From: Allomuricauda sp. F6463D
GTDB lineage: Bacteria > Bacteroidota > Bacteroidia > Flavobacteriales > Flavobacteriaceae
Direction of reading: 5' to 3'
NCBI RefSeq assembly: GCF_023015965.1
Contig: NZ_JALKAN010000001.1
Location: 682,001 to 746,000, forward strand
Length of the DNA stretch: 64,000 nt
Shown piece after piece: positions 17,605 through 25,913 of the stretch; position 1 is the stretch's first letter; each line of letters begins with the position of its first letter. The translations under genes and the position numbers were made by a program. The notes beneath the pieces are model-generated. The model made no database searches. It was not told where the DNA came from and was given only the letters and a program-made list of their open reading frames with translations.

Positions 17605-18492
17605 ATGAGCTCATCACTGGGTAGTTCGGAGCTTGTTCTGAATCCTGATGGGAGCATATACCATCTTAACCTTCTACCCGAAGATATTGCCTCCACTATT
17701 ATTACTGTAGGTGACCCTCAACGCGTAAAGGAGGTGTCCAAATACTTTGATTCCATTGAAGTAAAAAAAAGCAAGCGTGAATTTGTTACCCATACCGGTC
17801 AATTTTCCGGTAAACGTATTTCTGTCATATCAACCGGCATCGGAACAGACAATATAGATATTGTTTTTAATGAGTTGGATGCTTTAGCCAACATAGACTT
17901 TACCACGCGACAGGCAAAAACCAATACGACCAAGCTAAATTTTATACGGGTCGGTACATCCGGTTCTTTACAAGCGGATATTCCCGTGGACTCATTTTTA
18001 ATCAGTTCCGTAGGCATTGGCTTTGATAACCTAATGCACTTTTATGACTGTGGACACATCAAGAACATGGAACTGGAACAAGCCCTCGCGGCATACTTAG
18101 GCTGGAGCAAGTACAATATACACCCATACGCCGTGGATGTAGACAAGGATTTAAGCACTATTTTTAAGTCAAATCGTATACGATTTGGCGCAACAGGAAC
18201 AAATTCAGGATTTTATGGCCCACAGGGAAGAGTATTGAGGTTGGCGCCCACTATTAAAGATTTTAATGAGAAGTTATCCGAATTTTCCCATGGGAATATA
18301 AGAATCACCAACCTTGAAATGGAAACCGCAGCCATTTACGGTATCGCAAAGCTACTTGGGCACCGTGCGGTTTCACTCAATGCAATATTGGCCAACCGAG
18401 CTACAGGGGAATTTTCCGATCAGGGGCATAAGACCATTGATGAACTGATTCAATACACCTTGAAATGTATCGCTGATAGTCAACTGGTATAA
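17605..18492 (+). CDS. Nucleoside phosphorylase (uridine phosphorylase family)
   Basis: A 295-residue phosphorylase. The phosphate-binding GDPQRV near residue 39, the SVISTGIGTDNIDIV strand-turn and the signature ITNLEMETAAIYGIAKLLGH (about residue 230) place it in the PNP/UDP phosphorylase family. It cleaves a nucleoside with phosphate to a base and ribose-1-phosphate in salvage. It lies in the plus-strand run with the DUF1835 gene one base upstream. Confidence 0.9.
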   Translation: MSSSLGSSELVLNPDGSIYHLNLLPEDIASTIITVGDPQRVKEVSKYFDSIEVKKSKREFVTHTGQFSGKRISVISTGIGTDNIDIVFNELDALANIDFTTRQAKTNTTKLNFIRVGTSGSLQADIPVDSFLISSVGIGFDNLMHFYDCGHIKNMELEQALAAYLGWSKYNIHPYAVDVDKDLSTIFKSNRIRFGATGTNSGFYGPQGRVLRLAPTIKDFNEKLSEFSHGNIRITNLEMETAAIYGIAKLLGHRAVSLNAILANRATGEFSDQGHKTIDELIQYTLKCIADSQLV

Positions 18493-18562
18493 TTTTTAGA
18501 GCCACTTTTTTTGAAAGATACCAGTTGGAATCATATTTTTAAAGCATAAAGAAACGAGACGT

Positions 18563-19411
18563 ATGAAAAAGGTAAAGATAATAGGTGTTCCAGAACATTT
18601 TAACCTCCCTTGGCACTTGGCCATGGAAGACAATGCTTTCGAGGACAGAGGTATTGAAATGGAATGGACCGATATCCCCGAAGGAACAGGAAAAATGACC
18701 CAGATGCTTCAGGATGGAGAAGCGGATTTAGGCATTATCCTTACCGAAGGTATCATTAAAAGTATCTCACAGGGCAATCCGAGCAAAATTGTTCAAGAAT
18801 ACATTTCCTCTCCCCTGCTTTGGGGCATTCATGTAGATGCGAACAGTGAAAGAGATTCTATAAAGTCCCTAAAGGATGATAAAGTGGCCATTAGCCGAAT
18901 GGGCAGCGGAAGCCATTTAATGGCCTATATCAATGCGCAAAATCAAGGATGGAACACCGAGAATCTCGAGTTTGAAATCATTAATAATCTAGATGGCGCT
19001 GTGGAAAGCTTAACAGATGGCTCCAATGCCTATTTTATGTGGGAACACTTTACCACAAAACCTCTTGTGGACAATGGAACTTTTAAACGAGTGGGCGACT
19101 GCCCTACCCCTTGGCCTTGTTTTGTGATCGCTGCTTCAGATGGATTTTTGAAAGAAAATGAAGGGGTGGTCAAGCACATCCTGGAAGTAATAAATACCTA
19201 CTCCATCGAATTTAAACAAATCCCCAGTATTGATAGAACACTTTCCAATAGATACGGGCAAAAACTGGAAGACATTAAAGAATGGCTTTCCAAAACCACT
19301 TGGGGGCAAAAACAATTATCCGAGCAAACGGTAAATGAAGTTCAATCTAGGTTATTTGACCTCAAATTAATTGACGAGGTAAAATCCCCGGAAACATTTC
19401 TCTGGAAATAA
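18563..19411 (+). CDS. Cytosolic substrate-binding-fold protein (NMT1/SsuA-like)
   Basis: A 282-residue protein with the periplasmic-binding-protein type II fold: IIGVPEHFNLPWHLAMED..., EADLGIILTEG and the KVAISRMGSGSHLMAY hinge. Unlike ABC binding proteins it has no signal peptide or lipobox, and no permease or ATPase gene is adjacent, so a sensor or enzyme role is more likely than transport. It is 70 nt downstream of the phosphorylase. Ligand unknown. Confidence 0.75.
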   Translation: MKKVKIIGVPEHFNLPWHLAMEDNAFEDRGIEMEWTDIPEGTGKMTQMLQDGEADLGIILTEGIIKSISQGNPSKIVQEYISSPLLWGIHVDANSERDSIKSLKDDKVAISRMGSGSHLMAYINAQNQGWNTENLEFEIINNLDGAVESLTDGSNAYFMWEHFTTKPLVDNGTFKRVGDCPTPWPCFVIAASDGFLKENEGVVKHILEVINTYSIEFKQIPSIDRTLSNRYGQKLEDIKEWLSKTTWGQKQLSEQTVNEVQSRLFDLKLIDEVKSPETFLWK

Positions 19412-19437
19412 CATCCAACTATTGCATCAGCATAACG

Positions 19438-20103
19438 CTACCAATCTATGGGCTCTTTACCCATTTGGGTTAACAACGTATTTGTTTTACTAAAATGCTG
19501 ATTGCCATACCACAGCCCACGGTTGGCACTTAATGGCGAAGGATGTCCTGAAGTCAATATATGGTGCTTACTTTTATCTATTAATGATGATTTCTTCTTG
19601 GCAAATCCGCCCCAAAGCAAAAAAACAACACCCTCCAATTCTGAGGAAACCGTTTTTATCACCGCATCGGTGAATTGCTCCCATCCCTTTTTTTGGTGGC
19701 TCCCAGCCTGATGTGCTCGAACGGTAAGGGTTGCATTTAATAGCAATACCCCTTGATTTGCCCAGCGTTCTAAATTGCCGCTTTCTGGATATGGCTTTTC
19801 CATATCCACTTTGATTTCCTTAAAAATATTTACCAATGACGGTGGATGCTTAATGCCGTCTTTCACGGAAAAGCAGAGTCCATTGGCCTGATTGGGCCCA
19901 TGGTACGGGTCTTGACCAATAATAACGACTTTAGTTTCTTGGAAAGGACAGTGATCAAAGGCTGAAAAAATGTCCTCATACTTTGGGTAGCAGGTATTTT
20001 GCTGATATTCCTGCTTTACAAATTCTATAAGTTGAAGAAAATACGGTTTCTCAAATTCATCATGCAATTTTACTTTCCAACTGGGCTCAATGTTCACATC
20101 CAT
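19438..20103 (-). CDS. ung: Uracil-DNA glycosylase, family 1
   Basis: A 221-residue Ung with every family-1 motif: the water-activating GQDPYHGPNQANGLCFSV, the PPSLVNIFKEI segment, the uracil pocket in LLLNATLTVR, the LLWGGFAKKK block and the minor-groove HPSPLSANRG loop. It excises uracil from DNA to begin base-excision repair. A 34-residue membrane peptide gene ends 10 nt upstream on the same strand. Confidence 0.97.
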   Translation of the reverse strand: MDVNIEPSWKVKLHDEFEKPYFLQLIEFVKQEYQQNTCYPKYEDIFSAFDHCPFQETKVVIIGQDPYHGPNQANGLCFSVKDGIKHPPSLVNIFKEIKVDMEKPYPESGNLERWANQGVLLLNATLTVRAHQAGSHQKKGWEQFTDAVIKTVSSELEGVVFLLWGGFAKKKSSLIDKSKHHILTSGHPSPLSANRGLWYGNQHFSKTNTLLTQMGKEPIDW

Positions 20104-20112
20104 GTGCTAAGG

Positions 20113-20217
20113 CTACTTCTTTTTTGTGAGTTTATAGATCAAATATCCAATGCCCGCCACAAAATGCAGTATAATAACCCCAGCGATAATATAGATCACA
20201 GTATTGTCTCCCCTCAT
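20113..20217 (-). CDS. Small single-pass membrane protein (34 aa)
   Basis: The minus-strand frame encodes MRGDNTVIYIIAGVIILHFV and onward, with one membrane helix (about residues 7-28) and a lysine-rich end YKLTKKK. The composition is that of small Bacteroidota membrane proteins. It lies immediately upstream of ung on the same strand and would be its operon partner. No function is known. Confidence 0.5.
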   Translation of the reverse strand: MRGDNTVIYIIAGVIILHFVAGIGYLIYKLTKKK

Positions 20218-20330
20218 TGTGATGCGTTTAAAGCAATATATCAAAAGTACACAATGCGGATTGTTTTTACCAAGCTGTCCACCCCCAAAAACACATCAAA
20301 ATCCTATATTTGCGCTGCTAGCAGAAAAAG

Positions 20331-22505
20331 ATGCGGAACATTCACCCAAAAACACTTCAAGATCTCGAATTTCCAACAGTATTGACCCAGATTGCGGCAA
20401 GGTGCATTACTGAGTTGGGAAAAGAACATGCTTTAGAGATTCATCCTTTACCAAAAAAAGATGAATTGATGCAGGTTCTTGGGCAAACTTCTGAATATTT
20501 GGCCTCCTATTCCAACGACAACCGTATTCCAAATCATGGCTTTGACCAAATCAATAGTGAACTAGGGCTGTTAAATATTGACAACAGCACTTTGGAGGTT
20601 TCTGGTTTCCGTAAAATTGGTAGTATTTGCAAAACAGTGGCCATTCATCAGAAATTCTTTAGAAAGTTCAAGGAATACTACCCGCTACTTCATCAAAAGA
20701 CAAGTGCATTGGAGCTACATCCAGAAATTCCAATTGCCATAGATAATGTTATTGACAAGTTTGGTGAAATTAAAGATTCCGCTTCAGATGAGCTGCGATA
20801 TATTCGTAGCCAAATCAATGAAGTGCGCAGTAAGATCAATCAAAGTTTCAGTGCTGCGCTAGGTCGTTACCAATCTTCGGATTTTTTGGATGAAATCCGT
20901 GAATCGGTAATGGAAAACCGTAGGGTTTTGGCGGTAAAGGCCATGCACCGCAAAAAGGTAAAAGGCACCGTTATGGGGACTTCCAAGACTGGAAGTATCG
21001 TATACATTGTGCCAGAAGCCACTTTGGCTTACACTAGAGAACTCAGTAATTTGGAGTTTGAGGAGAAAGAAGAGATCCAGCGCATCCTAAATATGCTTAC
21101 TGACGAGATAAGACCTTATTTGAAGTTGTTACGAGCGTATCAATTACATCTTTCCGAGATTGACATCACTTCGGCAAAAGCCAAGTATGCCAATGAAATG
21201 AATGCAGTCTTGCCCGACATTAATGAAGAGCAAGAACTTTATCTCAGAGATGCATTCCATCCGTTACTATATCTTTCCAATAAAAGGAAAAATGAAAAAA
21301 CCTGGCCGCAGACCATAAAGCTGCAAAAAGAGAACAGGATCATCGTAATTTCCGGCCCTAATGCCGGAGGAAAAAGTATCACATTAAAGACAATCGGACT
21401 GCTTCAAGTAATGCTTCAAAGTGGCATGTTGATTCCAGTCCACGAGCGTAGTACGGTCTGTTTTTTTGATAAGATTTTGACAGATATTGGAGATAATCAA
21501 TCCATTGAAAATCATTTGAGTACGTACAGTTACCGGCTCAAAAACATGAACTATTTCTTAAAGAAATGCAACGACAAAACTTTGTTCTTAATAGATGAGT
21601 TTGGAACTGGAAGTGACCCCGAATTGGGAGGTGCGCTTGCAGAAGCATTTTTGGAAGTGTTCTATGAGCGCGAAGCCTATGGGGTAATCACAACCCACTA
21701 TGCCAATTTAAAAGCTTTGGCCAACGAACTGCCACATGCCACCAATGCCAACATGCTGTTTAACTCTAAAACGTTGGAACCTACTTTTCAATTGATACTA
21801 GGTGAAGCCGGGAGCTCTTTTACGTTTGAGGTCGCCCAAAAGAACGGCATTCCCTACTCTTTGATCAATAAAGCGAAGAAAAAAATTGAACGTGGAAAGG
21901 TTCGGTTTGATGCTACTATTGCCAAGTTGCAAAAAGAGCGAAGTAAAATGGTAGAAACCGGCTCTAAATTGAAGGAAGAGGAAACCAAGGCGCGTGAAGA
22001 ATCGGAACGAATGGAGCAACTCAATTCCAAAATCAAATCCAAATTGGAGAGCTACCAAGAAATGTACGACCACAACCAGCGTATGATTCAACTAGGAAAT
22101 AAGGTGAACACTGCTGCTGAAAAATACTTTATAGACAATAAAAAGCGGCCATTGATTTCCGAAATGCTCAGGATTGTGGAAACGGAGAACAGCAAGCGCA
22201 AAAAAACCACAGCTAAAAAAGCAAAGGCAAAACAAGAAGAGAAAAAACAGGTTGCCCAAGAATTGGAGCAAAAGATCAAAAAAGTCCGTGTAAATAAAAA
22301 AGTTCAAAAGAAAAAAGAGATACAGGCCCAAAAGAACAAACCTCGCCCTGTTTTTAAAGTGGGCGACCGTGTACGTTTAATGGACGGTAAGGCCGTAGGC
22401 AGCATAGATACCCTGGAAAAAGGTAAAGCTACCGTGAACTACGGTATGTTCACCACCAATGTAAGCGTAGATCAGCTGGAATTGGTAGAGGCCAAAAAGA
22501 AATAG
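20331..22505 (+). CDS. mutS2: MutS2-type DNA recombination/mismatch ATPase, without Smr domain
   Basis: A 724-residue MutS-family ATPase with a clamp/lever region (~1-310), Walker A GPNAGGKSITLKT (about residue 343), Walker B LFLIDEFGTGSDPELGG and the TTHYANLK switch. A long charged coiled coil follows (~520-660). Bacillus-type MutS2 ends in an Smr nuclease domain; this protein ends after a small barrel-like segment (FKVGDRVRLMDGKAVGSID...) with no Smr, as in other flavobacterial homologues I know. A likely role is in suppressing recombination or rescuing collided ribosomes, by analogy only. Confidence 0.9.
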   Translation: MRNIHPKTLQDLEFPTVLTQIAARCITELGKEHALEIHPLPKKDELMQVLGQTSEYLASYSNDNRIPNHGFDQINSELGLLNIDNSTLEVSGFRKIGSICKTVAIHQKFFRKFKEYYPLLHQKTSALELHPEIPIAIDNVIDKFGEIKDSASDELRYIRSQINEVRSKINQSFSAALGRYQSSDFLDEIRESVMENRRVLAVKAMHRKKVKGTVMGTSKTGSIVYIVPEATLAYTRELSNLEFEEKEEIQRILNMLTDEIRPYLKLLRAYQLHLSEIDITSAKAKYANEMNAVLPDINEEQELYLRDAFHPLLYLSNKRKNEKTWPQTIKLQKENRIIVISGPNAGGKSITLKTIGLLQVMLQSGMLIPVHERSTVCFFDKILTDIGDNQSIENHLSTYSYRLKNMNYFLKKCNDKTLFLIDEFGTGSDPELGGALAEAFLEVFYEREAYGVITTHYANLKALANELPHATNANMLFNSKTLEPTFQLILGEAGSSFTFEVAQKNGIPYSLINKAKKKIERGKVRFDATIAKLQKERSKMVETGSKLKEEETKAREESERMEQLNSKIKSKLESYQEMYDHNQRMIQLGNKVNTAAEKYFIDNKKRPLISEMLRIVETENSKRKKTTAKKAKAKQEEKKQVAQELEQKIKKVRVNKKVQKKKEIQAQKNKPRPVFKVGDRVRLMDGKAVGSIDTLEKGKATVNYGMFTTNVSVDQLELVEAKKK

Positions 22506-22749
22506 CGACCAAATAGATTTCCACCACCAAGTACGTATTGCCCGATAGTATTCTTAAATCCATATATCGTTTGAAGAAAAGGCTTCGGCTTGAAAAAGAA
22601 ATAGATTTGGGCAACTTCTTAAAAGCATTGTAGCATTATTCAATCGTAGATCAATTGGTTTGGTTCAAAAGGTGGTAATGTCTAGTTATGCCCTTTAAAC
22701 GCTTTTTGATCATGGTAAAACTGAAACAAAAGTTAAAACATTTTTTTTA

Positions 22750-22767
22750 ACTAAACGATTGTTTAGT
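22750..22767. promoter_or_regulatory. Operator of the TetR-family repressor (copy 1) over its promoter
   Basis: The inverted repeat ACTAAAC-GATT-GTTTAGT lies 18 nt before the regulator ATG. Its right arm overlaps TAGTTTTG (22764-22771), which fits the Bacteroidota -7 consensus, so binding would block the gene's own promoter. The same core recurs upstream of the next gene. Confidence 0.75.
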
Positions 22768-22784
22768 TTTGTGCTCTAGAAATT

Positions 22785-23348
22785 ATGTCAAGAACTAAAA
22801 CATATAATGAGCAAGAAGTAATTGAAAAAGCCATGAACCTTTTTTGGGTCAATGGGTTTAAATCCACTTCAATGCAAATGCTGGAAAAAGAAATGGGGAT
22901 CAATAAATTTTCCATCTATTCCAGTTTTGGAAACAAAAATGGGGTTTTCTTGGAAAGTTTGAAGTGCTACAAACAAAAGTTGAACCTATTGATCAATAAG
23001 TTGGAAAACGCTACCGACGGTATTGATGGCATCAAACAATACTTTTACGACTTTATTGATTTCTCAAAAGAGAATGATTTTGGAAAAGGTTGTTTGATAA
23101 CGAATTCCGCCAATGAAATTGGTACATGTGGCGATCAGAAAATAATTTCAGCACTAGAAAATTTTACTGCGCATGTGAGAGCGGTTTTTGCTGAAGCACT
23201 CCGAAAAAATTCTCAAAAAAATGAAAGCCTAGTGGAACAGCAAGCTGATTATTTAATTGTGTCAATATTTGGTCTTTCATCAGCCACGCGAGTTTTTACT
23301 AGAACCCAAGTAAACAATTATATTGAAAACATCTTTTTAAGATTATAA
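22785..23348 (+). CDS. TetR/AcrR-family transcriptional regulator
   Basis: A 187-residue regulator. The N-terminal helix-turn-helix is clear (EVIEKAMNLFWVNGFKSTSM, then INKFSIYSSFGNKNGVFLESL). The ligand-binding part contains GKGCLITNSANEIG and resembles the AcrR/YdeS-like subgroup. The palindrome CTAAAC-GATT-GTTTAG occurs in its own promoter and in the promoter of the AhpD-like gene 72 nt downstream, so it most likely represses both and releases on an unknown small molecule. Confidence 0.9.
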   Translation: MSRTKTYNEQEVIEKAMNLFWVNGFKSTSMQMLEKEMGINKFSIYSSFGNKNGVFLESLKCYKQKLNLLINKLENATDGIDGIKQYFYDFIDFSKENDFGKGCLITNSANEIGTCGDQKIISALENFTAHVRAVFAEALRKNSQKNESLVEQQADYLIVSIFGLSSATRVFTRTQVNNYIENIFLRL

Positions 23349-23362
23349 CTTTTTTTTAACCC

Positions 23363-23386
23363 ATATCTAAACGATTGTTTAGATAT
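23363..23386. promoter_or_regulatory. Operator of the TetR-family repressor (copy 2)
   Basis: ATATCTAAAC-GATT-GTTTAGATAT has 10-bp perfect arms around the same GATT spacer as copy 1. It sits 34 nt before the ATG of the carboxymuconolactone-decarboxylase-family gene. Confidence 0.75.
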
Positions 23387-23419
23387 ATTCATTATTTTAA
23401 AATCAAATAAATAATAGCT

Positions 23420-23986
23420 ATGAGTACAACAAACACAAGTGAAACAACAACAATACACACTATTGAATCTGCGCCTGAAAAAAGTAAGCCATTTCTAGAA
23501 AGTTCAAAAAAAGCCAATGGCTACGTGCCAAATTTGCATGGTGTTCTTGCCGAATCCCCAGAACTATTGGAGGGGTATCAAAAGCTGCACCAATTGTTTA
23601 TGAACACCTCTTTTGATAAAGACGAGTTAACCGTGGTTTGGCAAGCTTTAAATGTAGAAAACGCATGCCATTATTGTGTTCCGGCCCATACCGCAATCGC
23701 TAAAGCAATGCAAGTTGATGATGCGATCACCGAAGCACTGAGAAATGAAACAGAATTACCTTCAGAAAAATTGGAAGCATTGCGAAAAATGACATTGTCC
23801 ATGGTCAGAAACCGAGGAAATGTAAACGATGCTGAAATCAATGCCTTTTACAGTGCTGGATATGGACAAAAACAATTGTTTGAAATAATTCTTGGACTTG
23901 CCCAAAAAACCATCAGTAATTATACCAATCATATTGCCGAAACCCCGTTGGACAGTGGTTTTAAAAAATATGAATGGAGCAAATAA
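23420..23986 (+). CDS. Carboxymuconolactone decarboxylase/AhpD-like protein
   Basis: A 188-residue protein of the AhpD-like alkylhydroperoxidase family. The redox/active-site helix is VENACHYCVPAHTAIAKA, with the CxxC and His of AhpD-type proteins. It is expected to act as a peroxidase or a related disulfide enzyme in the cytosol. It is preceded by an operator identical in core to that of the upstream TetR regulator, so both form one inducible unit. A palindromic repeat element begins 13 nt after the stop. Confidence 0.85.
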   Translation: MSTTNTSETTTIHTIESAPEKSKPFLESSKKANGYVPNLHGVLAESPELLEGYQKLHQLFMNTSFDKDELTVVWQALNVENACHYCVPAHTAIAKAMQVDDAITEALRNETELPSEKLEALRKMTLSMVRNRGNVNDAEINAFYSAGYGQKQLFEIILGLAQKTISNYTNHIAETPLDSGFKKYEWSK

Positions 23987-23998
23987 GCAAATCTTCTT

Positions 23999-24135
23999 AG
24001 AGAGGTTGTCTAAAAAGTCTGTTTTTGTCAACCTGAACTTGTTTCAGGTTCTCATAATACTTTATTTGTCAATGTGATGAGATTCTGAAACAAGTTCAGG
24101 TTGACGTATTTTAATACTTTTTAGACAGCCTCTTT
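23999..24135. repeat. Palindromic MITE-like element
   Basis: The 137-bp element has near-perfect terminal inverted repeats: AGAGGTTGTCTAAAAAGT at the left and ACTTTTTAGACAGCCTCT at the right (one mismatch). Inside lies a second, 20-bp perfect inverted pair (starting TCAACCTGAACTTG and its complement near 24086-24105). There is no coding capacity. The ends look like transposase recognition ends, so a non-autonomous transposon is the likely identity. Confidence 0.7.
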
Positions 24136-24184
24136 TTAATTTTAGGCCCAACCCAATAAACAATCCCAGTAATCCCTTGTCGCT

Positions 24185-24447
24185 ACAACATGAGGCGCAT
24201 AGGGCGATTAAGAAATCTTAGTACTAGAATAGATTTCTCACACTCCCTACGGACGGTTTAAAATCACCTTAAAACAACACCATGCCATTCCTATGAACGT
24301 AGGAAACCTGTTTCTTTATAACCAAAAGGCTTTTGTGTTGATAATTAGGGGATAACGGTATCATTCACCCGTTGTTATTTAGCAAAAAATCCTCGAACTT
24401 CGTTATCGCTAGCTATAAATCATTAAAACGGATTCATAGCCCTAAAC
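24185..24447 (+). repeat. R-unit copy 1 (divergent), array outpost
   Basis: This non-coding stretch shows in order the blocks of the R repeat: AGATTTCTCACACTCCCTAC, TGTTGATAATTAGGGGATAA, CGAACTTCGTTATCG and ATAAATCATTAAAACGGATT, and ends CCTAAACGTT where the next cassette begins. The first ~90 bases of a standard R unit are missing. No gene is seen here. Confidence 0.6.
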
Positions 24448-24500
24448 GTTGTAAACAATTATGACTACCTTAAAATACGTTGCACGACCAAAAATCATTA

Positions 24501-24872
24501 ATGGAAAAATTTAAGGAAAATCCTTTTTGGAAAAAGTTCATATTCGGACTTCTGGCAATCGCAATTATTGGAACAACTACCTATCATTTATTAAAAGACT
24601 ACAGCGTAAAGACGAATAAAAAACATGTGGCTGGAAAGATAACGGATTTCGAATTCATTAATATGGCCCGATATTCCATTGGTTACGAATATATTGTGGA
24701 CAATAAAAAATACGATGGGACAGTTGGAGTTGAATATTTTGATTGCTATAAGAATAAGAATTGTATAGGATATGAGGTAGATGTCTACTATTCTTCGGAA
24801 AATCCAAAATTCTCACAGGTGGACTTAAGAAAATATGAAAAATATAAAACGACTGTTTATCTCATTAAATAA
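24501..24872 (+). CDS. Hypothetical membrane-anchored protein in a single-gene cassette
   Basis: A 123-residue protein with one N-terminal membrane helix (FIFGLLAIAIIGTTTYHLL) and a beta-rich exterior domain (HVAGKITDFEF, then YSIGYEYIVDNKKYDG) that resembles DUF3592-like proteins. I chose the ATG at 24501 over a TTG at 24480. The gene is enclosed by GTTGTAAAC (24448-24456) and its exact complement GTTTACAAC (24875-24883), the terminal pair that defines cassettes elsewhere in this window. Function is unknown. Confidence 0.6.
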   Translation: MEKFKENPFWKKFIFGLLAIAIIGTTTYHLLKDYSVKTNKKHVAGKITDFEFINMARYSIGYEYIVDNKKYDGTVGVEYFDCYKNKNCIGYEVDVYYSSENPKFSQVDLRKYEKYKTTVYLIK

Positions 24873-24874
24873 CT

Positions 24875-25065
24875 GTTTACAACAGAACCTAAACGTAATG
24901 CGGTCATTAGGGCAAAACCGAAAGGTCTGTGTATTTTTATGTAGTCGCTAAATCTTATGGATTTAGCTTTGGACAAAAAAAGAAAAAGCAAAACAATAAG
25001 CTTTAGCTTAGTGCGCAGACGGAAACGAAAAGTTTCCTTACAACCGCACTACGCTTAGCTCAGAC
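24875..25065 (+). repeat. Cassette end site (long type)
   Basis: It opens with GTTTACAAC, complementary to the start of its own cassette at 24448, and closes at the CAGACG|ATAACG junction with the next R unit. Internal inverted pairs include CTAAATC/GATTTAG (about 24951-24973) and GGAAAC/GTTTCC (about 25021-25037). It is an attC-like hairpin region without coding capacity. Confidence 0.6.
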
Positions 25066-25227
25066 GATAACGAAACCTCACCCCTTAGACATTCACCCCC
25101 AAATCACCTTATGTTTGCAAAGCAAGTGGCATTTCGATAAGAGACCCGTAGCGACCTGTTTAGGAATCTTGGTTTTTTACACTGACAGATCAATATTAAT
25201 TATTAAAACGAATTCATATCTTTAACG
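25066..25227 (+). repeat. R-unit copy 2 (shortened)
   Basis: It begins GATAACGAAACCTC, as the full R units do, and ends with the AATTCATATC-TTTAACG block before the Crp/Fnr gene. The middle is reduced and the internal TTCGTTATC block is missing. It is the last R copy before a 15-kb stretch without the repeat. Confidence 0.6.
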
Positions 25228-25257
25228 TAGTAGGCAATACATCCCTCATACTACACA

Positions 25258-25851
25258 ATGATTAGAACTGGTTTAAAAACATTTTTGACTTCAAACTTTG
25301 ATATTGACGAAGCGGAAATTTTATCGTTAATTGAATCTTGCACGGTTAAAGAAGTGAGAAAAAATCAGTTCCTATTGCGTGAAAACGAACATTGCAAACA
25401 CACTTTTTTTGTTGAAAAAGGGTTGTTGAGACAATATTCCATTGACAACAAGGGTAAGGAACACATTCTATCTTTTGCTCCTGAAAATTGGTTTGTAACA
25501 GATCGGGAAAGTGCTTATTTCAACCAACCCTCAAAATATTATATTGAAGCCTTGGAGGATAGTACGGTGGCCATGATAGATGAGGATTTTATCCAAATGC
25601 TTTCAGATAAAATCCCAAACTTTACCCACTTTAATAACCGATTGCTTCACAATCATATCCGTCAATTACAAAACAGGATCAATCTGCTCTTGAGCGCAGT
25701 TGCAGAAGACAGGTATTTACAGTTCATAGCAACCTACCCCGACATACTTTTGAGGGTCCCGCAAACAATGATTGCTTCATATTTGGGCATTACACCTGAA
25801 AGTTTAAGTCGCGTACGTAAAGAATTGGCCCAAAAGAACTTCAAAAAATAG
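25258..25851 (+). CDS. Crp/Fnr-family transcriptional regulator
   Basis: A 197-residue regulator with an N-terminal cyclic-nucleotide-binding-like barrel (QFLLRENEHCKHTFFVEKGLL, then AYFNQPSKYYIEALEDSTVA) and a C-terminal helix-turn-helix (VPQTMIASYLGITPESLSRV). It carries no Fe-S cysteine cluster of the FNR kind. It is followed by a pirin gene on the same strand 62 nt downstream, which it may control. A second Crp/Fnr paralogue is at 29069. Confidence 0.88.
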   Translation: MIRTGLKTFLTSNFDIDEAEILSLIESCTVKEVRKNQFLLRENEHCKHTFFVEKGLLRQYSIDNKGKEHILSFAPENWFVTDRESAYFNQPSKYYIEALEDSTVAMIDEDFIQMLSDKIPNFTHFNNRLLHNHIRQLQNRINLLLSAVAEDRYLQFIATYPDILLRVPQTMIASYLGITPESLSRVRKELAQKNFKK

Positions 25852-25913
25852 GCTCTTACCATACATCAATGCACAGCCCTTTTTCTCCAAGTACATTTGT
25901 GCTATAAAAATTA

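Noticed and set aside
18563..19411. ABC transporter binding protein
   Set aside because: No signal peptide or lipobox and no permease or ATPase gene nearby; only the fold is supported.
20331..22505. Frameshift removing the Smr domain of MutS2
   Set aside because: The protein ends in ordered sequence at a proper stop and no Smr-like frame follows downstream; Smr-less MutS2 is usual in this family.
23999..24135. Transcription terminator for the AhpD-like gene
   Set aside because: The structure is 137 bp with nested long repeats and transposon-like ends, too large for a simple terminator, though it may also stop transcription.
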